This document shows, one piece after another, positions 1 through 6,561 of a stretch of 14,938 nucleotides of DNA; position 1 is the stretch's first letter, and every line of letters starts with the position of its first letter. The DNA is from Bacteroidales bacterium UBA1197. GTDB lineage: Bacteria > Bacteroidota > Bacteroidia > Bacteroidales > UBA932. A program made the translations under genes and the position numbers. The notes under the pieces were generated by a model. The model searched no databases, was not told where the DNA came from, and was given only the letters and a program-made list of their open reading frames with translations. The DNA lies in the NCBI GenBank assembly GCA_002309995.1, contig DBYB01000039.1, positions 9,180 through 24,117 of the forward strand. The letters are read 5' to 3'.

Positions 1-284
1 TCGAACCCGCACGGCCGTTTCGGGCCAAGGGATTTTCTTGCCACTATGGCTTTCGCCACCATCGCTGTTTGTGGTCCGGACTATTCCTTCACCATAGAGC
101 CAGGCTCTTTAGGTGTGTCGTGTCTAGTCTCTGCACCTTCCTCCTTGCGGAGGCTTGGCTCAAGATTACCATCAGCATTACCTGTTAAGGCTTCCTTGAA
201 TTTACGACATTCTACATCGCCCCTTTCGGAGCGCGCACTCAAAATTGTTTAAGTCCCTCGTGTCTACCATTTCACCACCAAGGC
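1..284 (-). tRNA. tRNA-Leu(UAA), intron-containing, 3' end cut by window edge
   Basis: Read on the minus strand, 284 down to 251 gives acceptor GCCTTGG, a leucine-type D arm (TGGTGAAATGGTAGACAC), anticodon stem AGGGA and loop start CTT. Positions 36-1 give AAAA, the matching stem strand TCCCT, a long class II variable arm (GGCC-CGAAAC-GGCC), and the T stem and loop (GCGGGTTCGA). Joining the two exons restores a seven-base loop CTTAAAA with anticodon UAA, which reads UUA codons. The long variable arm is typical of Leu, Ser and Tyr tRNAs, and the D arm and T arm closely resemble bacterial tRNA-Leu(UAA). The last bases (3' T stem and 3' acceptor strand, expected to end CCAAGGC) lie beyond position 1. 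The gene is split by a group I intron at 37-250. A TAnnTTTG promoter element sits about 50 bp upstream. Confidence 0.95.
37..250 (-). ncRNA. Group I intron (IC3-like) in the anticodon of tRNA-Leu(UAA)
   Basis: The 214-nt insert lies between U34 and A35 of the tRNA, after an exonic U and ending in G, as group I introns require. Numbered on plus-strand coordinates, the visible core is: P1, exon CTT (253-251) with GAG (240-238); P2, CGCTCC (233-228) with GGGGCG (223-218) closed by GAAA; P3, TGTCGT (209-204) with ACGACA (121-116); P4, TTCAAG (200-195) with CTTGAG (164-159); P6a, CCTCC/GGAGG closed by GCAA; P7, GACTA (129-125) with TAGTC (83-79); P8, AGAG/CTCT; P9, TGGC-GAAA-GCCA (58-47). The strings TTGAGCCAA and GGTGCAGAGACT match the cyanobacterial/plastid trnL intron core as I remember it. 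There is no homing endonuclease; the small open frame at 46-252 on the other strand is chance. Self-splicing is inferred from structure, not shown. Confidence 0.94.
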
Positions 285-332
285 GGGTGTGGAGGGGGTG
301 AGGCGCCTCGCGGCGCGTCGTAATCGTGGGTG

Positions 333-340
333 CAAAGATA
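333..340 (-). promoter_or_regulatory. Candidate -7 element for tRNA-Leu
   Basis: On the minus strand this reads TATCTTTG, a full match to the Bacteroidota sigma-factor -7 consensus TAnnTTTG. It would start transcription around 325-328, about 40 nt before the tRNA 5' end at 284. A convincing -33 TTTG is not visible. The short spacer to the tRNA is very GC-rich. Confidence 0.55.
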
Positions 341-351
341 GGATTTTTTCG

Positions 352-359
352 TAACTTTG
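352..359 (+). promoter_or_regulatory. Candidate -7 element for the HAD hydrolase gene
   Basis: TAACTTTG matches the Bacteroidota -7 consensus TAnnTTTG. It ends 11 nt before the ATG at 371, so the transcript would have a leader of only a few nucleotides. It also overlaps the upstream part of the opposing tRNA promoter: the two -7 elements are 11 bp apart and form an inverted pair, GCAAAG at 332-337 and CTTTGC at 355-360. Confidence 0.55.
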
Positions 360-370
360 CCATTACTATT

Positions 371-1006
371 ATGATTAAGGCTGTATTTTTCGATATGGGC
401 GGCGTGCTTCTGCCGCTGGATGTGAACCGTTGCATCAAGGCGTACAAGGAAATCGCCGGGTTCGAAGACATAGACAAATATCTGGATCCCTGCCACCAGC
501 ACGGGTTGTATCTGGACATCGAGGCCGGGCGGATGGACCTCGAAACCTTCTTCCACGAGTGCCTGAGCCACTGCGCCCCCGGCACTACGCGTGAAACCAT
601 CCTCCGCTGCCAGAAGGAGTTCTTCGGCACCCCGCAACCCGACGACGTGGCCCTGGTGAAGGAGATGAGCCAGACCTACGAAGTGTATATGCTGAGCAAC
701 AACAACGCCCTCTCGATGATGCTGCACGTCCCCAACTTCGAGCAGGCCGGCCTGCCGCTGTACAAGAGCTTCAAGAAACTGTTCTTCTCGCACGAACTCA
801 AGATGCTCAAGCCTTTCCCGGAAATCTACCTCACCGCCATCCGCGAGAGCGGTCATCCCGCCGACGAATGCCTCTTCATAGATGACTCACTGAGAAATGT
901 TGATGGAGCGCTGGCCACTGGTATGCACGCGGTGCTATACACCCCCGGCAAAGAAAGCCTGCGCGAACTCGTAACCAGGACCCTGGACGAACTGAACCGC
1001 GAATAA
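371..1006 (+). CDS. HAD-superfamily hydrolase (subfamily IA-like phosphatase)
   Basis: A 211-residue protein with the four HAD motifs in order. Motif I is FFDMGGVLLPL (nucleophile Asp8), motif II is LSN (108-110), motif III Lys147 lies in LKPFPEIY, and motif IV is FIDDS (Asp171/Asp172). The region between motifs I and II should be the helical cap. The usual acid/base Asp two residues after the nucleophile is Gly10 (DMG), as in the DLGNV/DLGGV phosphatases related to E. coli YihX, so a sugar-phosphate or small phosphoester substrate is possible but unproven. I start at 371 because MIKAVFFDMGG is the normal HAD N-terminus; the in-frame ATG at 326 would add 15 residues with no family resemblance and lies upstream of the promoter element. 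Its stop codon is 1 bp from that of the convergent rodA. Confidence 0.9.
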   Translation: MIKAVFFDMGGVLLPLDVNRCIKAYKEIAGFEDIDKYLDPCHQHGLYLDIEAGRMDLETFFHECLSHCAPGTTRETILRCQKEFFGTPQPDDVALVKEMSQTYEVYMLSNNNALSMMLHVPNFEQAGLPLYKSFKKLFFSHELKMLKPFPEIYLTAIRESGHPADECLFIDDSLRNVDGALATGMHAVLYTPGKESLRELVTRTLDELNRE

Positions 1007-1007
1007 A

Positions 1008-2300
1008 CTAGAAGTACTTCTTCTCCTGCCTGTCCAGGGCGATAAAGATAAACAGCAGCGTCGTAAAGGCCCAAAGCGACGAGCCGCCGTAGCTGAACAG
1101 CGGCAGGGGGATGCCAATCACCGGCATAAGCCCAAGCGTCATACCCAGGTTGATGACCAGGTGCATAAAGAAGCACGCCGCCACGCAATAGCCGTAAATC
1201 CTTGTAAACGCCGTACGCGACCGTTCCGCATCCTGCACCAGCCAGAAAATCAGCAGCCCGTACAAAACAATCACGAACAGGCAGCCGACGAAGCCCCACT
1301 CCTCCCCTACGGTGCAGAAGATGAAGTCCGTACTCTGCTCGGGCACGAAGCCGAAAGTGGTCTGCGTGCCCTGCAGGTAGCCCTTCCCGAAGAGCCCTCC
1401 GGAGCCTATTGCAATAAGCGACTGGTGCACGTTGTACCCCACGCCGCGCAGGTCTTCCTTAATTCCCAGGACCACCTCGATGCGCTCACGCTGATAATCC
1501 TTTAGAACCTTGTTGAAGAAGAAGTCCGTAGCAAGCACCAGCGCCACGCCGGCAACTACTCCCAGAACCGTTAACCAGATAACGCGCCTCCGTATACGGA
1601 GCGAGCCGACCCTCCTGAGGGCATAAAGCAGATAGACCCCGGCAAAAACGACCACCATTATCACCGACACCCACCAGCTGAACTTCAGCGTAACCACGAA
1701 CAGAAGTATCGCAATACCCAGCAACGCCGGCCACCAGCCGGAAAGCCCCTCGCGATACAGCACAAAGATAAATCCGGTATAAACCAAGGCCGACCCCGTC
1801 TCGCTCTCCGCCACGATAATCAACATCGGCAGAAGCACGATGGCGGCGGCCGTAAAGAAGTCCCTCAGGTTCCCCATCTTGAAGCCCGGCCGGCTCATTA
1901 TGGACGCCAGCATCAGCGACGTAGTTATTTTGGACAGTTCCGCCGGCTGGAACTTCACCGGCCCCAGCTCGAACCAGGAATGCGAACCCTTGACGTTGCT
2001 GCTCAGGAAGATAACCATAATCAACAGCAACATCACAACTCCATAGGCCGGCTTCGCGATGCTCTCCCAGAAATATGGATTGACCACGAACAGCACCAGC
2101 GTGGCCAGCACCAGCGCTCCCGCCATCCAAAGCGCCTGCTTGCCGCAGTTGAAGTGCAGGTCGAAGATGGAAGCAGGCTCGCCGGACCGCACCGCCGCGT
2201 AGATGTTAATCCACCCGAACAGCATGATAAGCAGATATAGCACAATCAGCCTCCAGTCAACCGTCTTCTTCAGACCCCTATCCAGCGACCTGTCTTCCAT
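1008..2300 (-). CDS. rodA: RodA, SEDS-family peptidoglycan glycosyltransferase
   Basis: A 430-residue polytopic membrane protein with the length and about ten hydrophobic segments of FtsW/RodA/SpoVE proteins. Family signatures visible are KFQPAELSK (116-124), DYQRERI (268-274), GYNVHQSLIAIGSGGLFGKGY (around 288-308), FVPEQSTDFIF (318-328) and the C-terminal GIPLPLFSYGGSS (396-408). RodA polymerises lipid II into glycan strands during cell elongation, paired with the transpeptidase PBP2. The aspartate in DYQRERI is, as far as I can judge, the proposed catalytic residue. The gene is the last of the mre operon: its ATG overlaps the mrdA stop by one base (TGATG). I call it RodA rather than FtsW because of the mreBCD-PBP2 context. 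No terminator is evident at its 3' end, which nearly abuts the convergent HAD gene. Confidence 0.97.
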   Translation of the reverse strand: MEDRSLDRGLKKTVDWRLIVLYLLIMLFGWINIYAAVRSGEPASIFDLHFNCGKQALWMAGALVLATLVLFVVNPYFWESIAKPAYGVVMLLLIMVIFLSSNVKGSHSWFELGPVKFQPAELSKITTSLMLASIMSRPGFKMGNLRDFFTAAAIVLLPMLIIVAESETGSALVYTGFIFVLYREGLSGWWPALLGIAILLFVVTLKFSWWVSVIMVVVFAGVYLLYALRRVGSLRIRRRVIWLTVLGVVAGVALVLATDFFFNKVLKDYQRERIEVVLGIKEDLRGVGYNVHQSLIAIGSGGLFGKGYLQGTQTTFGFVPEQSTDFIFCTVGEEWGFVGCLFVIVLYGLLIFWLVQDAERSRTAFTRIYGYCVAACFFMHLVINLGMTLGLMPVIGIPLPLFSYGGSSLWAFTTLLFIFIALDRQEKKYF

Positions 2301-4129
2301 CAGCGTATCAGTTTGGTATTAAGCACCCTGCGCTCGAGATCCTGCCTGCCCGCGGAAATCTCTCCGTTGAGGTAGCGCTCCACCAGCAGCGTGGCGATAG
2401 GGCAGGCCCAGCTGGCACCGAAACCGGCGTTCTCGATGTAAGCGGCCACGGCAATCTTCGGATTGTCCATCGGCGCGAAGCAGATGAACACGGAATTGTC
2501 CTTACCGTGGGGATTCTGAGCGGTACCGGTCTTGCCACAGATGTCCAGCCCGGGCACGTGGCCCACATTGGCCGTGCCTCCCTCGCCAATGGCGTTGACG
2601 GCCTTCCACATACCGGGGATGACTTTCGGAAAATGCGACGGATCCACCATCGTATACTGCTTCTCGTAGTACTTGGGGTCGATTTCAACGCCCTCGGAGG
2701 CCTTCACCACGTGAGGGATGTAATAGTAGCCGCGGTTAGCCATGATCGCCGCCAGATTGGCTATCTGCAGCGGCGTGGTAAGAATCTCTCCCTGACCTAT
2801 CGACAGCGAGATGATGGTCTGGAAACGCCAGCGGCCCTTGCGGTAGTAGCGGTTGTAATAGTCGGAAGATGGCACGTTGCCGCTCAACTCAGATGGGAAA
2901 TCGCTCCCAAGCGGCCGTCCGAACCCGAAACTCATCACCATCTCCCTCCAGTGGTTATACGCCTCTTCCGTGTTCGCGTACTTGGGGTTCTCAAGCAGGT
3001 TCTTGAAGACGTAGCAGAAATAGCCGTTGCAGGACATCATCACCGCGTCCTCAAGATTCAGCGGAGAGCGGTGCGCGTGGCAGCCCAGCTTGCGGCCGCT
3101 GGAAGTATACACGTAGCCCATATTGCAGGGATACTGCATCCACGGCTGCAGCACGCCCTCCTCCAGACCCACGAGCCCGTTGACCAGCTTGAACACCGAG
3201 CCGGGAGGGTATGATGCCGATACCGCACGGTTGTAAAGGGGCTTGTTCTTGTCGCGACTGAGTTCCTCGTAATGCTTGCCGAACTCCGCCAGCACCGACA
3301 CGTCGATGCCGGGGCTGGAGACCATCGTAAGTATCTCTCCGGTAGATGGTTCGATGGCCACGAGGCTCCCCTTCTTGCCGTTCATCAGCCGCTGGCCGTA
3401 CTGCTGAAGCCGCGCGTCTATCGTGGCAACCACGTCGCTGCCGGGCTCCGCCTCAACGTCAAACTCCCCATCCCTGTAGGCATTCTTGGTGCGGCCGCGC
3501 GAGTCGCGCTGGTAGATATGCCACCCCTTCTTGCCGCGGAGCTCCTTCTCGCGCGCCGCTTCCAGGCCCGTGCGGCCGTAGAAGTCGCCGGCCCGGTATT
3601 CGGGATGCTCCGCCAAGTACTCCGGGCTCACCTCGGATGTGTATCCCAGCAGGTTGCCGCCGGCGTTGAAGGGATATTCCCTCATCGTCCGCACCTGCCC
3701 CTTGAACCCCGGGAAGCGGAATTCCTCCTCTGCAAACCTCATATACACATTGGCATCGATCTGCTTGAGGAAGGTGAGCGTCTGCCAGCCGATGCGGGTG
3801 CGGAACTTCTTGTAGTACGCCATCCTGTCGCGGATGAAATCGGCCGTCGTGTCCAGAATCGACGCCAGCGCGAGCGTATCAAGGTCCGACACCTGACGCG
3901 GCGTGACCATAATGTCGTAGGAGATGCGGTTGCCCACCAGCAGCAGGCCGTTGCGGTCGTAGATGACCCCGCGGGGCGGGTAGATGATCTCGCGCGTCAT
4001 CGAGTTGTTGTCGGCGTCCGTCTTGTAGCTCTCGTTGATAATCTGGACGTAGAACAGCCGCCCGAGGAGTACCAGCAGCACCACCCCGAGCCCTATCATC
4101 ATCTTGGTAGAGCGATTGTTGCGTTCCAT
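2300..4129 (-). CDS. mrdA: Penicillin-binding protein 2, elongation-specific transpeptidase
   Basis: A 609-residue class B PBP. An N-terminal membrane anchor (about 10-30) is followed by the PBP dimerisation domain with YPPRGVIYDRNG (50-61) and GRTGLE (185-190). The transpeptidase domain has catalytic Ser311 in SVFK (311-314), SCN (366-368) and KTGT (533-536). It cross-links the glycan made by RodA on the periplasmic side. The start is set at 4129 (MERNNRSTKMM), 1 nt after the mreD stop. The frame stays open 12 codons further upstream to 4165, but that extension lies inside mreD and adds no family-like sequence. The gene overlaps the rodA start by one base, which suggests coupled translation of the two partners. 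Length and motifs are normal, so the protein should be active and penicillin-sensitive. Confidence 0.96.
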   Translation of the reverse strand: MERNNRSTKMMIGLGVVLLVLLGRLFYVQIINESYKTDADNNSMTREIIYPPRGVIYDRNGLLLVGNRISYDIMVTPRQVSDLDTLALASILDTTADFIRDRMAYYKKFRTRIGWQTLTFLKQIDANVYMRFAEEEFRFPGFKGQVRTMREYPFNAGGNLLGYTSEVSPEYLAEHPEYRAGDFYGRTGLEAAREKELRGKKGWHIYQRDSRGRTKNAYRDGEFDVEAEPGSDVVATIDARLQQYGQRLMNGKKGSLVAIEPSTGEILTMVSSPGIDVSVLAEFGKHYEELSRDKNKPLYNRAVSASYPPGSVFKLVNGLVGLEEGVLQPWMQYPCNMGYVYTSSGRKLGCHAHRSPLNLEDAVMMSCNGYFCYVFKNLLENPKYANTEEAYNHWREMVMSFGFGRPLGSDFPSELSGNVPSSDYYNRYYRKGRWRFQTIISLSIGQGEILTTPLQIANLAAIMANRGYYYIPHVVKASEGVEIDPKYYEKQYTMVDPSHFPKVIPGMWKAVNAIGEGGTANVGHVPGLDICGKTGTAQNPHGKDNSVFICFAPMDNPKIAVAAYIENAGFGASWACPIATLLVERYLNGEISAGRQDLERRVLNTKLIR

Positions 4130-4130
4130 A

Positions 4131-4634
4131 CTACTCGGGCCTGAGCAGGCGGGCGGCAAAAGCACACACCGGCGTGCTTACGATTACGGAAAGCAGGAAG
4201 CGGAGGAATGCCTGCCAGAACCCGACGGTGCCGGCAGAATCGGCCCAGACGTACAGGGCGAAATAGAGCACGCAGGACAATAGGATGGACAGCAGCATCT
4301 TGGGGGCGCCGAAATGCTGGAAACTGAGCTCGTCTTCCTGCGAAGCCTGGTCGTCGCCGAAGACCAGGGCGTCCAGCAGCCGGCGGGAGAGCGCAAGCGG
4401 TACGAGCGCGAAGGAACTCAGGCCAACCATACCGGTGGAGAAGAAATCCACCGCAAGACCGGTCACGAAAGCAATCAGCATAGACACGATACTGCCGTAG
4501 CTGAGCGGAAGCATAAGTATAAGGGCCGGCAGCACGGATATGAGCACGTAGCGGGCGAGCCAGAAGTAGTTCCCGATGATGCTCTGCACCACCATCAGGA
4601 TAAGGTAAACCAGTATGAACCTCCAGCCTTTCAT
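4131..4634 (-). CDS. mreD: Rod shape-determining protein MreD
   Basis: A 167-residue, very hydrophobic protein with about five or six membrane spans, the usual size for MreD. The N-terminus (MKGWRFILVYLILMVVQ) and the segment FVTGLAVDFFSTGMVGLSSF (about 56-75), with an Asp inside the membrane region, resemble MreD proteins. MreD helps connect cytoplasmic MreB to the periplasmic elongation machinery and binds MreC; no catalytic activity is known. The family is poorly conserved, so the identification rests on hydrophobic pattern, size and position between mreC and mrdA. Its ATG overlaps the mreC stop (ATGA). A polar stretch around 93-108 (FGDDQASQEDELSFQH) should be an extramembrane loop. Confidence 0.93.
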   Translation of the reverse strand: MKGWRFILVYLILMVVQSIIGNYFWLARYVLISVLPALILMLPLSYGSIVSMLIAFVTGLAVDFFSTGMVGLSSFALVPLALSRRLLDALVFGDDQASQEDELSFQHFGAPKMLLSILLSCVLYFALYVWADSAGTVGFWQAFLRFLLSVIVSTPVCAFAARLLRPE

Positions 4635-5449
4635 CTCTCCATCTCCTCTATGGTTTCACGGTCGGGGTTCTCCGCAATGATTACATAGCGCAGCGACGAG
4701 AAATCGATGAACAACTTCACGTCCACGATGTTCACGGCTCCGTCCACCAGCCTCGAGCCCATAGTCACGCCTATAGGGATATCTGCAGGATACACGGTGG
4801 AAATGCCACTGGTGAGCACCGTATCGCCCTGCGGCACGTCGAGGTGCAGGGGAATGTTGCGCAGCACGGCCCTGTCGGTCCCCCGGCCATCCCAACTCAT
4901 AGGCGCCACGATGCCTTCCCGGCCGATTCGCGCACTTACGCTAATCTTGTCGTTGAGCAGCGACAGGCCGTAGGAATAGTGCCTGTCCACGCTGTAAACC
5001 ATACCCACCACCCCGTTGGGCGTAATTATGGCACTCCCAGCCCTGACACCCTCGTCGCGGCCCTTGTCCAGGATGATGTAGTTGTGGCGGGAATTCGTAC
5101 CCATTGCAGTGATTTCGGCAGGTATGTAGTTGAAGCGGGAACGGAAGCCCAGAGAATCCAGTCTGCTCAGGGCTACAAGTTCCTTCTCCATCTCCTTGTA
5201 GTTCTGCAATTCCTTGAAGAGTTCGTAGTTGCGCCCGGCAAGAATCTGGTTCTGCTGCTGGAGCGAGAGGTAATTTCGCACGTTTGACAGGCGGCCCCAG
5301 CCCCACGCCATCACCCTGTGGGAGGCGCGGTTGATCCAGGTGTCCTGAAGCACGGAGGAACTCTTGAGCATAGACAACGCGGCAATCTCCAAAATAATGA
5401 AGACTGCCGCGACGGCCAGGCCGGCATAGGTTTTTGCATGCCGGGCCAT
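4631..5449 (-). CDS. mreC: Cell shape-determining protein MreC
   Basis: A 272-residue bitopic protein. It has a short cytoplasmic N-terminus, one membrane span (about 9-29), a likely coiled coil (about 60-96, rich in Gln, Leu, Glu and Lys) and a periplasmic beta-rich domain from about 107. The conserved MreC stretch NYIILDKGRDEGV (123-135) is followed by GSAIITPNGVVGMV. MreC is a periplasmic scaffold that binds and activates PBP2, and coiled-coil dimerisation is general for the family. The ATG follows the mreB stop directly (TAAATG), and the 3' end overlaps mreD by 4 nt. Confidence 0.96.
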   Translation of the reverse strand: MARHAKTYAGLAVAAVFIILEIAALSMLKSSSVLQDTWINRASHRVMAWGWGRLSNVRNYLSLQQQNQILAGRNYELFKELQNYKEMEKELVALSRLDSLGFRSRFNYIPAEITAMGTNSRHNYIILDKGRDEGVRAGSAIITPNGVVGMVYSVDRHYSYGLSLLNDKISVSARIGREGIVAPMSWDGRGTDRAVLRNIPLHLDVPQGDTVLTSGISTVYPADIPIGVTMGSRLVDGAVNIVDVKLFIDFSSLRYVIIAENPDRETIEEMER

Positions 5450-6475
5450 TTACCTCATAAGGAAGGTATAATGGTCTGTATTCTTGAGTGCGTCGCATGT
5501 TCCACGTGCAACAGCGTGAAGAGGATCTTCGCAGACGTGGAACTGAATGTTCACCTTCTCCGTAAAGCGTTTTGCAAGTCCGCGCAGCTGGGCGCCGCCG
5601 CCGGAAAGCCAGATACCGTTCTCTACGATATCTGAATAGAGCTCGGGCGGAGTGTTCTCAAGCACGTGCAGGATGGACGCTTCTATCTTGGCGATGGACT
5701 TGTCGAGGCAGTGGGCAATCTCCTGATGAGTGATAGTGGCCTCGACGGGGTGTGCGGTCATGAGGTTGGGGCCGCGCACCACGAAGGGCTCGGGCTCCTC
5801 GCCTTCCAGGTCGGGGATGACGGCGCCCACGGCAATTTTGATTTTCTCAGCAGTAATCTCACCCACGCGAATATTGTGCTGCTGGCGCAGATACTGCTGG
5901 ATATCAGCCGTGAACACGTCGCCGGCCGTACGGATACTGTCCTGGAACACCAGACCTCCGAGAGAAATAACGGCAATCTCAGTGGTACCGCCACCTATAT
6001 CGACCACCATGTTGCCGATAGGAGCCTCGACGTCGAGACCAATACCGAGGGCGGATGCCATAGGCTCGAAAATCAGATAGACGTCGCGGCCGCCGGCGTG
6101 CTCGGTGGAGTCGCGCACGGCTCGGATTTCAACTTCCGTGGAGCCGGAAGGGATACCCACGACCACCTTGAGGTTGGGGGTGAAGAGGCTGCGGTGCCTG
6201 CTGTTTACCTGCTTGATGAATCCGCGGATCATCATCTCAGCAGCGTTGAAGTCTGCGATAACGCCGTCCCTCAGAGGGCGGATGGTGCGGATGCCGGGGT
6301 TGTTGCGCTCGTGCATCAGCTTGGCCTTCTGGCCAATGGCGAGGCACTTGCCGCTATGGTTGTCGATGGCGACGATACTCGGCTCGTCCAGCACAATCTG
6401 GTCGTTCTGGTATATGACGGTGTTTGCGGTACCGAGGTCGATGGCTATTTCTTGGTTCAGGAATGAGAACGCCAT
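5450..6475 (-). CDS. mreB: Rod shape-determining actin homologue MreB
   Basis: A 341-residue actin-fold ATPase that forms membrane-bound filaments guiding elongation-mode wall synthesis. The nucleotide-binding motifs are all present: phosphate 1 DLGTANT (13-19), phosphate 2 DIGGGTTE (159-166) and the adenosine motif SGGGAQLRG (291-299). Other family-typical stretches are GIPSG (107-111), RAVRDSTEHAGGRDVYLI (118-135) and FEPMASALG (136-144). The N-terminus MAFSFLNQE could act as the short amphipathic membrane-binding segment seen in many MreB proteins. It is the first gene of the five-gene operon and is preceded by a TAnnTTTG element 28 nt upstream of the ATG. The upstream region is shared with divergent ispD. 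Confidence 0.98.
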   Translation of the reverse strand: MAFSFLNQEIAIDLGTANTVIYQNDQIVLDEPSIVAIDNHSGKCLAIGQKAKLMHERNNPGIRTIRPLRDGVIADFNAAEMMIRGFIKQVNSRHRSLFTPNLKVVVGIPSGSTEVEIRAVRDSTEHAGGRDVYLIFEPMASALGIGLDVEAPIGNMVVDIGGGTTEIAVISLGGLVFQDSIRTAGDVFTADIQQYLRQQHNIRVGEITAEKIKIAVGAVIPDLEGEEPEPFVVRGPNLMTAHPVEATITHQEIAHCLDKSIAKIEASILHVLENTPPELYSDIVENGIWLSGGGAQLRGLAKRFTEKVNIQFHVCEDPLHAVARGTCDALKNTDHYTFLMR

Positions 6476-6502
6476 AAAATCTTCAGTTATATGTTATTCG
6501 TA

Positions 6503-6510
6503 CAAAATTA
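6503..6510 (-). promoter_or_regulatory. Candidate -7 element for the mre operon
   Basis: On the minus strand this reads TAATTTTG, matching TAnnTTTG. It predicts a 5' leader of about 20 nt before the mreB ATG at 6475. The AT-rich surroundings contrast with the GC-rich coding DNA. No clear -33 element is seen at the usual spacing. Confidence 0.55.
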
Positions 6511-6533
6511 AGCAAAATTCCAATTATTTCCAT

Positions 6534-6541
6534 TACTTTTG
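6534..6541 (+). promoter_or_regulatory. Candidate -7 element for ispD
   Basis: TACTTTTG matches TAnnTTTG and ends 20 nt before the ispD ATG at 6562, giving a short leader. It lies 23 bp from the opposing mreB element, so the two polymerase footprints should overlap. No clear -33 element is seen. Confidence 0.55.
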
Positions 6542-6561
6542 TTTGAGATTGCAAGAAAATT

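Noticed and set aside
46..252. Small open frame on the plus strand opposite the intron, as a possible homing endonuclease
   Set aside because: It has 68 residues with no LAGLIDADG, HNH or GIY-YIG motif, and it lies antisense to the structured intron core.
326..370. Upstream ATG at 326 as start of the HAD gene
   Set aside because: It would add 15 unlike residues and precede the TAACTTTG element; the family N-terminus begins at 371.
272..856. 194-codon minus-strand open frame across the HAD gene
   Set aside because: It is antisense to a gene with clear HAD motifs, shows no family features and is explained by codon bias.
3272..4144. 290-codon plus-strand open frame inside mrdA
   Set aside because: Low-complexity shadow (rich in Ala, Arg, His and Val) of the PBP2 gene, with no promoter or motif.
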